From: Lucinisca nassula
Lineage: Eukaryota > Mollusca > Bivalvia > Lucinida > Lucinidae
Length of the DNA stretch: 64,000 nucleotides
Direction: 5' to 3'
NCBI GenBank assembly: GCA_963580285.1
Contig: OY757010.1
Location: forward strand, 70,523,659-70,587,658
Each line of letters begins with the position of its first letter. Within the stretch, counting starts at the first letter, position 1. The notes below the pieces were generated by a model. The model had not been told where the DNA came from. It did no database searches and was given only the letters and a program-made list of their open reading frames with translations. Made by a program: the position numbers and the translations under genes. Shown in pieces: positions 20,752 through 33,009 of this stretch.

Positions 20752-22637
20752 TTAAAGCTTTTCAATTGACCTTACACTGCTAAGTGCAGCATAGTGTAAA
20801 TGTGGAACTTTGCGGATTTTACGCTGTGGTAAGTCTATGACAACTCTTTCAAGGTTACTACCTTGGGCTCTATGTACAGAACGCCCCGCAGAAGGTTGCA
20901 AAGGGATCTGAACTCTCTGAAATGTCTTTCTATTATATGTAAATAACCTGTTGACATAAAAAAAATGGTGTCCATTTATCATCGATACGGCTCTGATACA
21001 GTCCCCTGTTTCTGTATTTGATTCTTGTTTCTATTCATGCTTTCTTGTCATCAAATTGAACCCAAATTATGCTTGGGCGTCGTGTGGTTTGTAGTTTATA
21101 CCCAATAAACTTAACTACACATGATGCACCATCTTCTGTTTTTTTATGTTTATTGGTTTGAATCTGTTACATTCTTTAGGTTCTTGAGGGCAGAGTCTAT
21201 CTTTTCTTTAGATAGCTTAGGTGAGACATATGTATCCATGCATGGGATTTCAACCTTTTCTGTTCCCATATTTCTTGTAATTTCATCATTAAATACATGC
21301 ATAAAATAGTTGTTTCCGCAAAGAGGTGAGGTGCATTTTTCTGATACTCATTATCATTTGTAGTAACTGCACGCTGCTTAAGCCAAGTAGTGTCTTCAGC
21401 AGTCAAGGCATTGATTCTTAATCTATTTAACAATTCTGCAAATTCAAGGTCATCTTTCTGTCTCATAATTTCTGTTAATTCAAACATGGTAAATAAGTCT
21501 TTCCAGAGATTTCGTGATAAAGCAGCCGCATCATATTTCATGTAATTAAATATCCAATCACCACTCACATGTTTCAATTGATAAAGATCACCAACAGCAA
21601 TACTGCTAACACCATCGAAAGGTATTCTTGTTCCTTTCAATGCTTGAAGCATTTGATCAATAAAATTCAACATAGAATTACTAACCATTGAAATTTCATC
21701 AATTATCACAACTGACAAATCACGGTACTTTGATCTAAAGGTATTCAGACTGTCACAGGTTAATGTTTGATCTGACTGCTTATACTTTTGTTTAAATGCA
21801 GATGAGATGGTAGAACCATTAATATTAAATGCTGCTTTTCCTGTAAATGCACAAAGAAGAACCTTTATATGATCCGCATCTTCACCTTCTTTCAGATTTT
21901 GATATTCTAAACAAAGTCTGATACAATGCTCGAATGACTAGACTTTTTCCAAAACCAGCTCCACCAGAAAGAAATGCATATAAAGGGGCATCCTTTGTTT
22001 TAATCCAGTGAATCACATGATAGTAAAACTGTTTCTGTTTACTGTTTAAACACTGCAGGAGCTTCCTATAATCAATATCTGACAAGATATGTTCATTTAC
22101 ATCAATCTGAGTTGCTGAAACATAACATCCAATTTCAGTCCCTATATCTCTATGTTCAATTCTATCAGGATCAAAAAATGTTTAAACTCTTCCGACTGAA
22201 TTGGTTCCATTTCAGCATCATCACCTTCAACTTGTTGAGAACTTGGTGCAATATCATCAAATGCACATTTTCAATTTCTGCCAAGTCTCTTGTTAATTCC
22301 AACTCTTCAGCATGATGTTGATAAATTGAACATTTATGATCTATCAAACGCTTTATTGACTCATAGTGTTCTGTTAAAGTTTCTCTCTCTAGTAGTTCTC
22401 TTCATCTGTTTTGTGATTGAATCTCACATACCTAATTATTTTAGAATTACGACACCGTTTAATTTTTATGCCATTCTTTAAAGTTAAAATAGCTTCACCA
22501 TCACCAAAGCATCCTTCGTCCGACATTTCTGCATCATTCTCATAATCTTGCTCCTCCATATCTCTATTGTCATTCTGGCCATCCGGGTAAATTACTTCTA
22601 ACTCTGACACATAGTCAGCTAAACAATAAGTTTCCAA
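20752..22637 (-). pseudogene. Helentron Pif1-type helicase pseudogene
   Basis: From upstream: YCLADYVSELEVIYPDGQN, TLKNGIKIKRC and RYVRFNHKTDEENY (linker after Rep). Then LSGGAGFGKSLVIRAL (Walker A), VVIIDEISMVSNSML (motif II), VGDLYQLKHV (motif III), FELTEIMRQKDD (motif IV region) and VHRAQGSNLERVVIDLP with HYAALSSV (motif VI). The motif order is that of superfamily 1 Pif1 helicases. Reading needs several frames, with gaps near 21,719-21,881 and 20,983-21,196. Confidence 0.88.
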
Positions 22638-23740
22638 AAGTTTGGGACGCTTTGAGTATCTTTGAATTGTATATTGTCTGACGTTATATCTGTTGAGTCT
22701 GCTGGCAATTCATCAAGCACTGACTTTGGTTTCAATAGCTGTACTTACTGGTTTGGAAGCGATGTATTTATAAAAACAACACTCCTTGAACTTTTAGTCA
22801 ATGACATTTGCAGCACCAGATAAACGGCCTCCTGTGCACTTACTTCAACACTGGAAATACATTACCAATATGTCTAACTTGTCTTTTGAGATCCATGTTG
22901 CCATTCCTTGCTTCTTTTGCAGCTGCATGCAACAAATTACTCATACCTCTTTGTGATTTACTAATATATGAAACTATAGACCAGCTACCGGTAATAACCC
23001 ATATTTTTTTTTCTCCGCGGTAATAGGCTTTTTTTCTCGGAGAACAAGTGAGAAATTTCTCCGAGAAGAAAAACAATTCGCGTTTCAAAGCGGTTAATTT
23101 CTCCGCGAAACAACGCGAAATTTCTCCGCGAACATCGCTTTTTCTCGGAGAAAGCCAATTAGTACAGGTGAAGTCGTTCACGGTGTTTCTCCGCGAAATC
23201 TGCCTATACCTACATGTATATTTGTTCATGTGCATGTATTTTTTTCATGCATTAAAATTTGGTACACAAAGTTTGAAGCACATGACGAAATGCATGTTCT
23301 TTGTACAAAGATGGACAACTCTAGCGGTCGTAAAGTATGATTTTGATCCGGTTAGAATCATAATGATTTGCATGTTATGCCCTTTACAACGCAGTATGAA
23401 CATGATGAATGTTTTCTGTGTTCCTTTTTCTACTGTTGGGTAAACGCTTCATAAATTGAAAACTGTTGATTTTCAATCGGTTCACCATATTGGGAGTACT
23501 TTATTTTTTTTCTCAAGTAATTACTTTAGAAAAATCAAACTCAATGTATATAATAACGGGGATCCTGCTTGTACATGTATATGTGGGCGATGATCTCACT
23601 CTACATTTTGGTCGATCTTTTTCTTACACTGCGAGTAATTAAACATCACTGATGCTTACACTTTAACTCACATGGTGGCCCGCTTGTTGTCTTGCCTTTA
23701 CAATTCAATTTTGCTCATACATGTACATTATTCCATTTCA

Positions 23741-23950
23741 GACTGGAAACCCCTTAACGGGTACCGTGGCAAACAGTGCAGGCCCAGATCAGACACCGCA
23801 AAACGCGGATCAGGGCCTACACTGTTTGCAAAACGTTCGGCCATTTTCCTAATAAAATTTGAAGAAAACACAACCTGAAACCCCTACATTCTGAAATGGA
23901 CTCATGCTATATATATGGAGGAAGATTCGTTTTGGTACAAAAAGGTTTAA
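23741..23950 (-). mobile_element. Palindromic MITE, family 2
   Basis: ggaaaccccttaacgggtac at the left, core agtgcaggcccagatcagac with a shortened complement, and ttttggtacaaaaaggttta at the right. Nested in the 2.65-kb element. Confidence 0.75.
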
Positions 23951-24143
23951 TATGGGGAAATTGCGCGGCAAGCATTCCAAGGCTGCATATAAGTCGTATC
24001 TCTAACTTTGAGCAGAACTACAAAATTCTCCAAGATAGTCAGCGAAGTTTGTACAGACATGCAACCTGGGTATCTTGTTAAGTCTACTGTACACCCCGAA
24101 GGTAACTGGCCCCCTTGTCCTAATGAGTAAGAGCGCTGACACT

Positions 24144-24375
24144 TAACCCATTCAGTACCAGAAACCCCTAAAGGGGTACCTTGGCAAACAGTGCAGGCCC
24201 AGATCAGACACCGCAGAACGCGGCGTCTGATGAATCAGGGCATACACTGTTTGCAAAACGTTAAGCCATTTCCCAAACAAAAGTTTTAAGAAAAAACAAC
24301 CTGACACCGCTAAGATTCAAAATGGACTCCTGTATATATAAGGACGAAGATTCCATTTGGTACTATAAAGGGTTG
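24144..24375 (-). mobile_element. Palindromic MITE, family 2
   Basis: Ends taacccattcagtaccagaa and ttggtactataaagggttg. The core hairpin at 24,190-24,255 has an extra atga near its turn. Confidence 0.8.
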
Positions 24376-24379
24376 AACA

Positions 24380-24900
24380 TCGGGTCATTAGGTCTCTCCG
24401 CTGTGGTCTGTGTCTCGCTCGGGCCACAAATGAGACGCCAAGATCTGCTACAGGTGGTCTTACTCCGGTTTTAGCTCAACTCTGATTAGCGGTCCGTTCA
24501 AAATAAGGGAAATAATCTTAAAAGGGCCGTAAATCCACTAAACACCCCGAGGATAATGGGCATCCTTAAAGCGCTGACACTCATTTGGACTCTCACTGTT
24601 GTGGTTCGCGCCTCGTTCGGTTCAAATTCTGCAACGTTGCGAGTTGAGCGCGGTCGGCTCAAAATAAATGAATTTGTCCTGACATCATGAAAACACACCT
24701 GGGCAGGCTTAGTCTGGCCAAGAAAACATGTACACTTCATATGTTCCGGTTCTGTGGTGTATTCTTTGCTTGCAAAGGATAACCCTTTTATAGAACATAT
24801 TTAGATCCTATAAGCTGTTAACCAGTACTCGCATGCGGGTCGGTTTCAGCTATGCGTGGAAGCATCATGCAGCCGATCTATTTCATCAAGCTGGGCTTTT
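24380..24900. repeat. SINE-A fragments and a SINE-B fragment
   Basis: Forward SINE-A body twice (tcattaggtctctccgctgt with aatcttaaaagggccgtaaa; then ctcactgttgtggttcgcgc). A shared repeat follows, tctggccaagaaaacatgta, also seen at 36,350. A short reverse SINE-B piece near 24,820-24,895 contains agtactcgcatgcgggtcgg. Confidence 0.6.
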
Positions 24901-24948
24901 GGTAAATGTCACACATCATTATGGTGTTAATAACCTACATGTACGACT

Positions 24949-25208
24949 CATTTTGAGAACTCGCCTATTCAAATATATTGTAAAATTTTACCACTAAAAA
25001 CGGAAAATTTTCGGATAAAAATTCTGGCATTTTTTCATATTTCTGCTCAAGGTTTTGAGTACACTTCAAAACGATTCGGGGAGGCGGTTCTAGAGAGTAC
25101 CCACCATCTATGTGAGCAGAAATGAGATAAATAATGTATACCCCTGTAAACCCCAGTTAAAAGTGGGATTTAAGCGGGTAACAAATAAATAGGCGTATTT
25201 TCGTGATG
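24949..25208 (+). mobile_element. Foldback element, family 1
   Basis: Right end ggcgtattttcgtgatg is intact; the left end is decayed (cattttgagaactcgcctat). The core is shortened: one arm is ggcggttctagagagtaccc. Confidence 0.65.
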
Positions 25209-25662
25209 TGAATAAAAGTTGTCATGAGACTTTTAAAAAGGGATTATACAAAGGAGAAATAAATTACTAAAATGAAATTGTGTAACATGAAAGCATGTTT
25301 GATTATGATTTAACAATGACTATCATTTGCCTTCGTTTACAAAAACAACGCAAAATAAACAAAGAAATAATAATGAGTCGAAACTTTCACGTAAGCCCAA
25401 TTGTATTTTTTCTCCGCGAGACGCGGGTATTTCATTTTCAATGAAAGCAATCGGTCAAATTCTCGCCGAGAATCTCCGAGAATTTTCTCCGCGAAACCGG
25501 GAGAAACTTCAGCGAAAAATTTATCGCTCATTTTTATCTTTTCTCGCTGTTTTGCGGAGAAAATAGCTGATTTCGCGTTAGGCGGTTTCTTCGCGAAATA
25601 AAAAAATGGGTTATTACCGGTAGCTGGTCTGTATATACATAGCACAAGCATATGGATCTAAC

Positions 25663-25968
25663 GACCCCCGCCCATAGGGGCTTGAAGAAATATATGGGCT
25701 GCATGATGCTTCCACGCAGAGCTGAATCCGGCCCGCACACTAGTACTGGTAAACCGTTTAGAGGATCTAAGACTGTCCCGGAACCGCGGTGCGAGGCGGA
25801 CAATCCATGCTAATTAACCCTATTGGTTTCATTGGGTGACAGGGCTTGAGATGTCATTTCATCTCAATGTCGGGTAAAAGTCCCACAAAATTGGAAGCAA
25901 CGTCTCCAAAATTACCTTTACAGTGTTGACGGGGACGTTAAACCTCAACTCAAGCAAAAACAAACAAA
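25663..25968 (+). mobile_element. SINE-B copy, complete with target duplication
   Basis: Flanked by catatggatctaac and catatggagctaac (14 bp, one difference). Runs from gacccccgcccataggggct through aagtcccacaaaattggaag to the tail gacggggacgttaaacctca and aacaaac repeats. It interrupts the Helentron Rep frame, so it is younger than that frame. Confidence 0.88.
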
Positions 25969-26095
25969 CATATGGAGCTAACACGAACTGAATGTCAATG
26001 TTCGCCTTCCAAACTTTTAACACGCTATCATCGTACAAATTTACACGAACCACACTCGGATTTCTTTTCAAAAACACTTTTGAAGAGTTTTGCTC

Positions 26096-26575
26096 CAGCA
26101 TTTCAGTGGTTTCTTGCTGTCGAGTCCTCACCGTTGTCTCACCTCTGTGGTTCTTTGATTTCTGTGTTCACGGAGATGTTGCACTGATGAGTTAGGAGAC
26201 CTTCATGCGGACTGAACAAATTATTTGTCTAAATCGCGACGGAAGTAAGGGCGAGGATTGTGGCCACGTAAAATCGATTTAAGCCCCCCAGTGGAAATCT
26301 TCCACTGACCGTTCCAAGGCGGCTCTTCTGTGGCGATTTATTTATGTTGTTGTTTGTTACTTACTGTATGTATCACTTGTGTCTTTTAATTTTGGATAGC
26401 CATATGGCCATTTTGTGGGAAAGTAACTGTCCATATGGCCTTCCTTTGTTTAGGTTTCCATTATGGTCTGGTCGCTTAATGTTTGTATTTCTTTCCCTTT
26501 GGTGTCTTTTATGGATGGAGTAAGTTAATTGTATCAATTCCTGATCTTTGTTTTACTTCTACTTTAAGGAACTTC
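26096..26575 (+). mobile_element. LINE-like 3' end, copy B
   Basis: Starts tttgctccagcatttcagtg and ends ttttacttctactt. It matches copy A (16,553-17,035) closely but lacks the C-run. Possible imperfect duplication acttttgaagagt / actttaaggaact. It breaks the Helentron Rep between IKCIRSSL and KVFLKRNPSV. Confidence 0.8.
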
Positions 26576-27599
26576 TAATGCATTTAATATATTCTTGCTC
26601 ACTCATTTGGACAACGTCTGTCAGAAACTCTTCATAAGACATATCATATCCATCTTTCTTATTGTTCACAGTTTTCTGAATGTTTTGGTACATTTTATAA
26701 TACTTGTCTTTTTCCATTTCCAGAGGCTGTAAGACCATAGTTTTGGGAAAAGGTGGTAAAGGATAACCAAATCGACCGATTTTATCTTCACGTTTTCTAC
26801 ACGTTCTAGAATGTTTGTGAATTTGAAGTTCTATTAAACTCCTAAGACGTGGATTGTCTATAGAACATTTTTAATACTGATCCACATAAGCAGCCAACTC
26901 TGCATCCGAATCTACATTGAATTTTGGTGCATTCTGAACCCATACAATCATGTGAATGTGTTGCGATCCACGCTGCTGAAATTCCACTCTAAAAAATAAT
27001 CAACAATTTTTCCAAGAGGTTCGTGTGCACTCTTTAAAACTGAGTTGATGAACTCTTTGACTTGATGCTCGAAATATCTGGAACAAGTGACTAGATCTGA
27101 TTGAATGAGTTTTATCTTTTGTTCCCAAGCCAAGTTTTCAATTTGATCATCAGTGTAGTTCAATTTTTTATTTAATATAGCTAACATTTTCAAAAGGTCA
27201 ATCCATCTTGTATCAGCAGAGGACAATGACATAAACCAAGTTGGCAAACAGAGCTGTCGAATCATAGCATAAACATATTTTTTCTAGATTCTAAATAGGC
27301 TGGATAATTTCTTAGCTGTTTAAACAAATAGTAACATTCATCATTTTTTTACAATACTGTCAACGCATTCCGGGTTTCTTGCTTGTAAAGCAGTAATATT
27401 ATTTGTTCCAGTTTGACACCTCATTAAGTTGCTTCATTTGTATTTTTTTCAGTTTAAAAAATATATTAGGTACACTGTTAGCAGCTCGTCTATCCTGACT
27501 TCTCAATTCCCACTTTGCAATATCACTATAATGCACAGGCACTTTTCTATCAATATTAACTAATCGCCTCTGTCCGCAAAATATGGTTATTGTCAAGTT

Positions 27600-29060
27600 C
27601 AGGTTATGTTACTAAACTATTGTATTTCAGTTATCTGTCATTGAGATCTAATTAAGGGCACGTGGTTCTTGAGAAACGAAATCAACATTTTTTTACCTTC
27701 ATCATAAATGTATTTCATTACTGCACCATTTACTCAAATACTCACCTAAGCTAGCTATCTATTTTATGAATCAAATCATATAATTACCTTATCATACTAA
27801 ATCACCAAACTACAAATTTTCTATATGTGAAGCAAACCGCAGATCATGCATTGCGCCTTGTATTACATGGATTCCATTGCTGAGGATATTCTAACATAGC
27901 AATTCACCTATGCATATATTTCCACATAGCAAATTCCACAGAGAAAATCACCATAAAGATTCATTTTATTAACCACTGAGCCTTAATGACCACTGAGACA
28001 CTATAGAATCATGCAACACCCTTACAGACAATACAAATCTACAGTTTCAACTTCTCAACATAACTTATACCTTAGCTGAATGTCACTATCATATCATGTA
28101 CATCCTCTTATCTATGATGTGCATTGTCTATTTAATGCTACAAATTGTTTATCCCTAAAAGAATAGAGAGTTCAATTATATGTTCAACTCTCACAGTCTC
28201 TTCTTAGTAAATAAAGTTCTTTTAAAATCTCTTATGGTACAACTTTTCACAATCCAGTCTGTTGTTCCTACATTTGCTACCTCGTCTTCACAGATGCCGT
28301 ATCTTAATATAATGTCATTCACCATCAGACACCCACAACATCAAATTTATGAGTGTTATTTTTGATATCGGTATATATTTACTGTATGCCAGTGAATTGT
28401 AATTATTTCTATTATGTACTGTACAGATCCTTGAAATAACAACATATGCATCATTAATCAGACTATCTCTGTAATAGTTCTGTACCTCAGCACAATCACT
28501 GTCGTAGTTAATATCCTCATAACCCTCAACCATAGACAACATGAACAAGTGTGGTATGTGACACCGTCTGCTGATTAGATAAGTATCGTCTCATCTACAT
28601 GAGGCCACCTACAAAGGTAAGGCCTTAATTATAGCATAAATGAAAATAACAATTAAAAATTGGTTATTTTCAAAATGCCAACAATTCCAGAAAATGACTA
28701 TAAGACAGAATCAGCAGATAATGTTACATACTTGAAAACATGTACTTACAGTTGGGAATATAACACAGATAATCCACAATGTTTCACAGAACAGCTGATT
28801 AATCTTTTAATATTTCAGCTCCTAAATCATCAAGTCTCTAAGTTAAAATAAATCTGTTCCCTTTCCAATTAAAATCATTCATATATGAATGGGCTTTACA
28901 GCTAGGTTTACTAATGAAAACTGCTCTATGTGTAACAAAAGGATTACCCACTTTATGGTAAGAAATAAGATAATCCTCACCTATAGTAACCAGATATTGG
29001 ACAGGTAAGTAAAATACCGTATTTACAGTATATTGATTGCATTAAGTATGAATTCCCAAG
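27600..29060. other. Unexplained block inside the Helentron Rep
   Basis: The Rep frame stops at SEYLF (near 29,095) and resumes at TIFCGQRR (27,590). The block between is AT-rich with no domain recognised and no clear inverted ends. It may be a decayed insertion or lost Rep sequence. Confidence 0.4.
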
Positions 29061-30397
29061 TACTATTTTTTAATGAAAATGTCACGACCAATTTCGTGGC
29101 AGTTGGAAAAAAGGTATTCTGAATCTTTATCTTGAAATATACTGAGTGGTCGCTGACCTTCTCCAGGAGCAAATGTGGAAGTAGAGTTTCTGTTTTCAAG
29201 ATCTGCATCATCCAATAGAGTGTCAATATTTCCCACATTTTCCTGTGTGATTTCTTCTGCATCTGAATAATAGAGTTCGTCCACATGTGATGTGTTATCA
29301 TTTGAAATATCATCAACCTGATCGTTTGAACAACTGTCACACATTTCACTAACAACACCATCAAAGTCAACGATATCATATTTTGAACATTTTCTTTGTA
29401 CACCACTCGAAAAAAGTATGACTAATCTCAGCTTGGTTCTCATCATGCGGAGCATCTCGAAGACTTTCATCTAAAGCACCATCAAAATCAACATTATTTT
29501 TTTCTGAACAGGCTGTTTTTTGTGACTCCAAAAATGCATGCAGCGTTTCATTGCTTTCTTCTGTAATTCTCTTTATCCACTGCTGGTCAATTTCAACATT
29601 TGCATTTTTGTACAATTCACTACCACTCATTAGCCAGTGCACAGCACAAAGCACAGGGAATGGTCGAACATTTTCTGAGAATACATATGACTTAAATGAC
29701 ATTTTCTTCTTCAATTTCACTGCAACTGTAACGTTTTCGTCAAAAAGGTCTAGGTAAAGCATTTACAACTGGTTGAATATCAACAGGTACATTAACAGCA
29801 TTTCCTTTTACTGATACCTGGCGACCTCAGAGTAGTTCTCGCATCCGCATAAACGGTATACGTAAAACATTAAGGCGTTCTTCAAGTGGAAAGAGCGTCA
29901 ATTCTTTAGGCTTTGTTTGCCACTTCATTCCATTTTAAATAGACAATTTTGGGACTTTACCACATTTAATATTGTCTATGCATGTACAACATATCCATTA
30001 TTGTTCATTGACTGATTTCATACCTGTTAAGTACCTTTCCATGTCTTTACAAACACATGTTTTAACTTTGGATACAGTTTCTTCAAACCATGTCTGGTGA
30101 CAACAACTACATACATAGAGAGGTCTAACTGATATATTCTTGTGAAACCTTTCAATACAATCATCAATATCACTGCCACTTTCTCTGCGCTTTGCGGTTA
30201 ACTTTTCCATTTGTGAAAAGGATGGATCTTTATGCTTAGTAGCCTTTCTTCTACAGTCTATACTGTTTTCAGCTTTTTGTTTCTTTCATTTAATCTCCAT
30301 TGTTGTTTTGCAACCCTTTCTTGTTCTAATATATATGGATCAGATCTTGCCTTTCCCCTTGATCGATTTTGTATTACAATATCTTTTTGTTTGAACT

Positions 30398-31275
30398 CGA
30401 TATTTGATATAGAGCCTTCATATTTTGCATGTAAGTTCGTTGTGACAAGGTCTTCCCACCCATACAAACCTTTTGACTTATGACCTTGACCTGTGACCTA
30501 CTTTATCATAACTTTTGAACAATTTGAGATAGAACCTTCATATTTAGCATGTATATTCCTTGTGACAAGGTCGTCTCACCCATACAAACATTTTACCTAT
30601 GACTTTGACCTGTGACCTACTTTATCATAACTTTTGAACCATTTGAGATAGAGCCTTGATATTTGGCATGTATGTTCCTTGTGACAAGGGTTTCCCACCA
30701 ATTCAGAAGAACTGACTTGTGACCGACTTTATCATAACTTTTGAACCATTTGACATAGAGCCTAAACAGTTGGCATGTTAGTTCCTTGTGACAGGGGCTT
30801 CCCACTCTCACAAACTGTTTTGACCTGTGGCCATGGCCTTTTACCTACTTTGTCATAACTGTTTAATCATTTGAGATAGAACCTTCATATTTGGAGTGTA
30901 GGTTACTTGTGACAAGGGCTTCCCACCCATTCAAAACTTTTGACCTATGACCTTGACGTTTTTGTCATAACTTTTACACCATTTAAGGTAGCGCCTTCAT
31001 ATTTGGCATGTAGATTCCTAATGACAAGGTCTTTCCGCTCATGCAATTTTGCATGTATGTTCCTTGTGTCAACTTCACAAGGGCTTCGCACCCAACCAAA
31101 AAGACCTTGACCTTTGACCTAGTTTATCATAACTTTTTGAACTATTTTAGATAGAGCCTTCATATTTGGCATGTATGTTCTTCTTGGCAAGGCACCTTAA
31201 TATATTACCTATCATTTCATTTCTACAGTTTGGATCAGGTGAGAGATCCAGGGCCATCATGGCCCTCTTGTTTCT
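30398..31275 (+). mobile_element. Minisatellite-bearing element, ~115-bp unit
   Basis: About seven units with tttggcatgtatgttccttg, tgacaagg, ttgacctgtgacctac and tttatcataacttttgaac at 110-125-bp spacing. It closes with ggatcaggtgagagatccag and ccatcatggccctcttgttt, nearly the same right module as the 145-bp element at 5,612-5,655. Its left edge abuts the Helentron N-terminal coding piece. Confidence 0.7.
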
Positions 31276-31711
31276 ACACTTTATACAAATGAGGCTTTTG
31301 AAATATTAATTACTCCTGATGGAAATAACTGACCAAATGCATCATTTACCCCTTCCAAATTTGAACAGGGCATTTGACTAAATTTATGGCAGGTGCCATC
31401 GCAAGGTACATGTACATGATTGTGTGCACCAGTTGGCTGTATTTGAAGACAATTTAGTCTAACCCCTTGGTAGTTCACACTGCCTGGGCATGGGCTGGGT
31501 TCTGCAACAGTCATCATTAAATCTGTCCTGTGGTCATTCTATCCCATCAGCTGATTCAAGAAGGACAGTTGTCTTTTTCTGGAAAAAAAATGTGCTCTTT
31601 AGTCTGCATTAAAATTGCTTGTATTCAGGCTACCTTATAGGAAGTGATCTAACCAGCTTGAAATGACCTCAATAGTATTGATTGGGAGATCTGCTTCTTT
31701 GTACTTCTTTA
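31276..31711. other. No gene seen
   Basis: A 78-codon minus frame (31,281-31,517) has no recognisable domain. No clear repeat structure. Confidence 0.35.
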
Positions 31712-32240
31712 ACACGGGGGTAATACCATTTTCTATACCTGTGTTGTCGACCGAGCCGGTACTGCGTAAAGCTACTGTCGACCGAGAAATACGGCTTTCG
31801 ACCGAGCAGTACGGATGTCGACAGAGGAGGGTCTTCGATTTTGATGCACTTGGAGAGGCGAAAACGTTAGTTTAAACATTTACAAACGATGTCGGTGTTT
31901 TAAAGAGACAAGCTGTTAATTGTCTGTTCACTTATAGAGGGTCGTGAGTCTGTAAAACACTATAAAATACCGGTTCTTTCGAAAAAAATCAGTTTTCACA
32001 GAATTTCATTAATCTAATGCTTTATGAAAAGTAGGAAAGCAATAAAACACCAGATATATTTTATCTACCATTTACGCTTCGACAACAACGTGGGTTTGAC
32101 ATAATTCGTGCACTCTGGGAGTTTTTATAGACCTTTCAAAAATGTCGGGATACGGATGTCGATTATTAGAAATACGACCGTTGATGGTATCCTAGTCTGA
32201 TTGATACGACTGTCGACGAATATATAAAAACTACATTTCA
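31712..32240 (+). mobile_element. Element with clustered TCGAC motifs, copy A
   Basis: Starts aacacgggggtaataccatt, then four spaced motifs of the form gtcgaccgag..tacgg between 31,747 and 31,822. Related motifs recur at the other side (gggatacggatgtcgattat, acgactgtcgacgaa, 32,145-32,222). A reverse copy lies at 55,540-56,066. No coding frame. Confidence 0.65.
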
Positions 32241-32642
32241 TGTACTGCTGTTAAAATACATGATTTATTCTATGATTATTACTGAAATCTGCAGATTCCA
32301 CAGGGAGCCATGAAGAAAAATGTATGTTTTGTGCGAACTGGTGTCTTAAAGTCGCAACAATCACCAGGATTAACTTCATCTTAACTCTCCCATATTTAGT
32401 TTACACAACAGGCTACAAGGCTGGTCACTGATGTAAACACTTGAACATGTAAATGCCAAATCAGATTGAAATTAAACTGCAAAAAAAATGTTGTAAACCT
32501 GTGCAAATGCTCTTGAAGAATAATGTCGGAAAGATCACAGGCGCTTGAAGTTTAAATGCTTAAACATTTCAAATTTGTTTGAAAGGGCCATAACGAAATT
32601 GAATATTGATTACGTCAATATTAACTCTCATGTTTAGGTTTT

Positions 32643-32867
32643 TTTTTTTTTTTTGGTTTTATGGCCCTTTCAAGATTATTTCACTCATATCGAGCCGATC
32701 GTTAATCAGAGGTGGGCGAAAACCGGAGTACCCGGAGAAAAACCACCTGACCTTCCGTTGCAGAACTTGGCGTCTCACATGTGACCCGAGCGAGGCTCGC
32801 ACCACAGCCGTGAGAGACCTAATGATCAAGAGTCAGCGCTTTTAACCACTAGGCCACGGAGGCCCGT
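32643..32867 (-). mobile_element. SINE-A copy with target duplication
   Basis: Flanked by tgtttaggtttt on both sides (32,631-32,642; 32,868-32,879). On the minus strand: tRNA-like head gggcctccgtggcctagtgg, body with cctcgctcgggtcac and accggttttcgcccacctc-like sequence, 3' end gaaagggccataaaacc and a tract read here as T-run. Not a functional tRNA. Confidence 0.85.
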
Positions 32868-33009
32868 TGTTTAGGTTTTGAGCTAAGAACTTCAAGCGCA
32901 TGTGCAGAGACGAATATTTCTCAACAAATGCCATGACAAAAAGTAGGGTTTGTTCACCAGACTTTACGAAAACATGCCTATTAAAATGAATTGAAAAATT
33001 TACCCTAAA

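Larger units (their letters stand above)
22979..25631. mobile_element. 2.65-kb inverted-repeat element with clustered TTTCTCCGCG motifs
   Basis: Ends are gaccagctaccggtaataac and its exact complement (25,602-25,631 region). Both sub-terminal zones hold many copies, in both orientations, of a ttTCTCCGCGaa-like motif: left near 23,011, 23,051, 23,089, 23,115 and 23,184; right near 25,409, 25,485 and 25,549 plus degenerate ones. It interrupts the Helentron Rep frame. The interior holds nested repeats only and no transposase frame. Target duplication is unclear (perhaps TATA). Confidence 0.8.
19960..30430 (-). mobile_element. Helentron (Helitron with endonuclease domain), decayed
   Basis: On the minus strand, in order: an N-terminal region with a Cys/His motif, HUH Rep, Pif1-type helicase, endonuclease/exonuclease/phosphatase domain. 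That order defines the Helentron branch. Coding pieces are broken by stops and shifts and by identifiable insertions at 22,979-25,631, 25,663-25,968 and 26,096-26,575, plus an unexplained block at about 27,600-29,060. Exact termini (5' and 3' hairpin ends) were not identified. Confidence 0.85.
22840..30430 (-). pseudogene. Helentron Rep protein pseudogene with nested insertions
   Basis: N-terminal pieces: ARSDPYILEQERVAKQQW (30,258-30,467), RPLYVCSCCHQTWFEETVSK (29,998-30,210), a leucine-rich stretch near 29,840-29,940, AVKLKKKMSFKSYVFSENVR and FAPGEGQRPLSIFQD (29,063-29,762). After a 1.5-kb block come TIFCGQRRLVNIDRKVP, WELRSQDRRAANSVPNIFFK (27,399-27,596) and RQLCLPTWFMSLSSADTRW (26,948-27,265). 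A shift then leads into the HUH motif HIHMIVW near 26,943-26,960. After the LINE insert: KVFLKRNPSVVRVN and KANIDIQFVLAPYVC (25,970-26,087). After the SINE and the 2.65-kb element: IVSYISKSQRGMSNLLHAAA (22,840-22,978). Confidence 0.85.
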
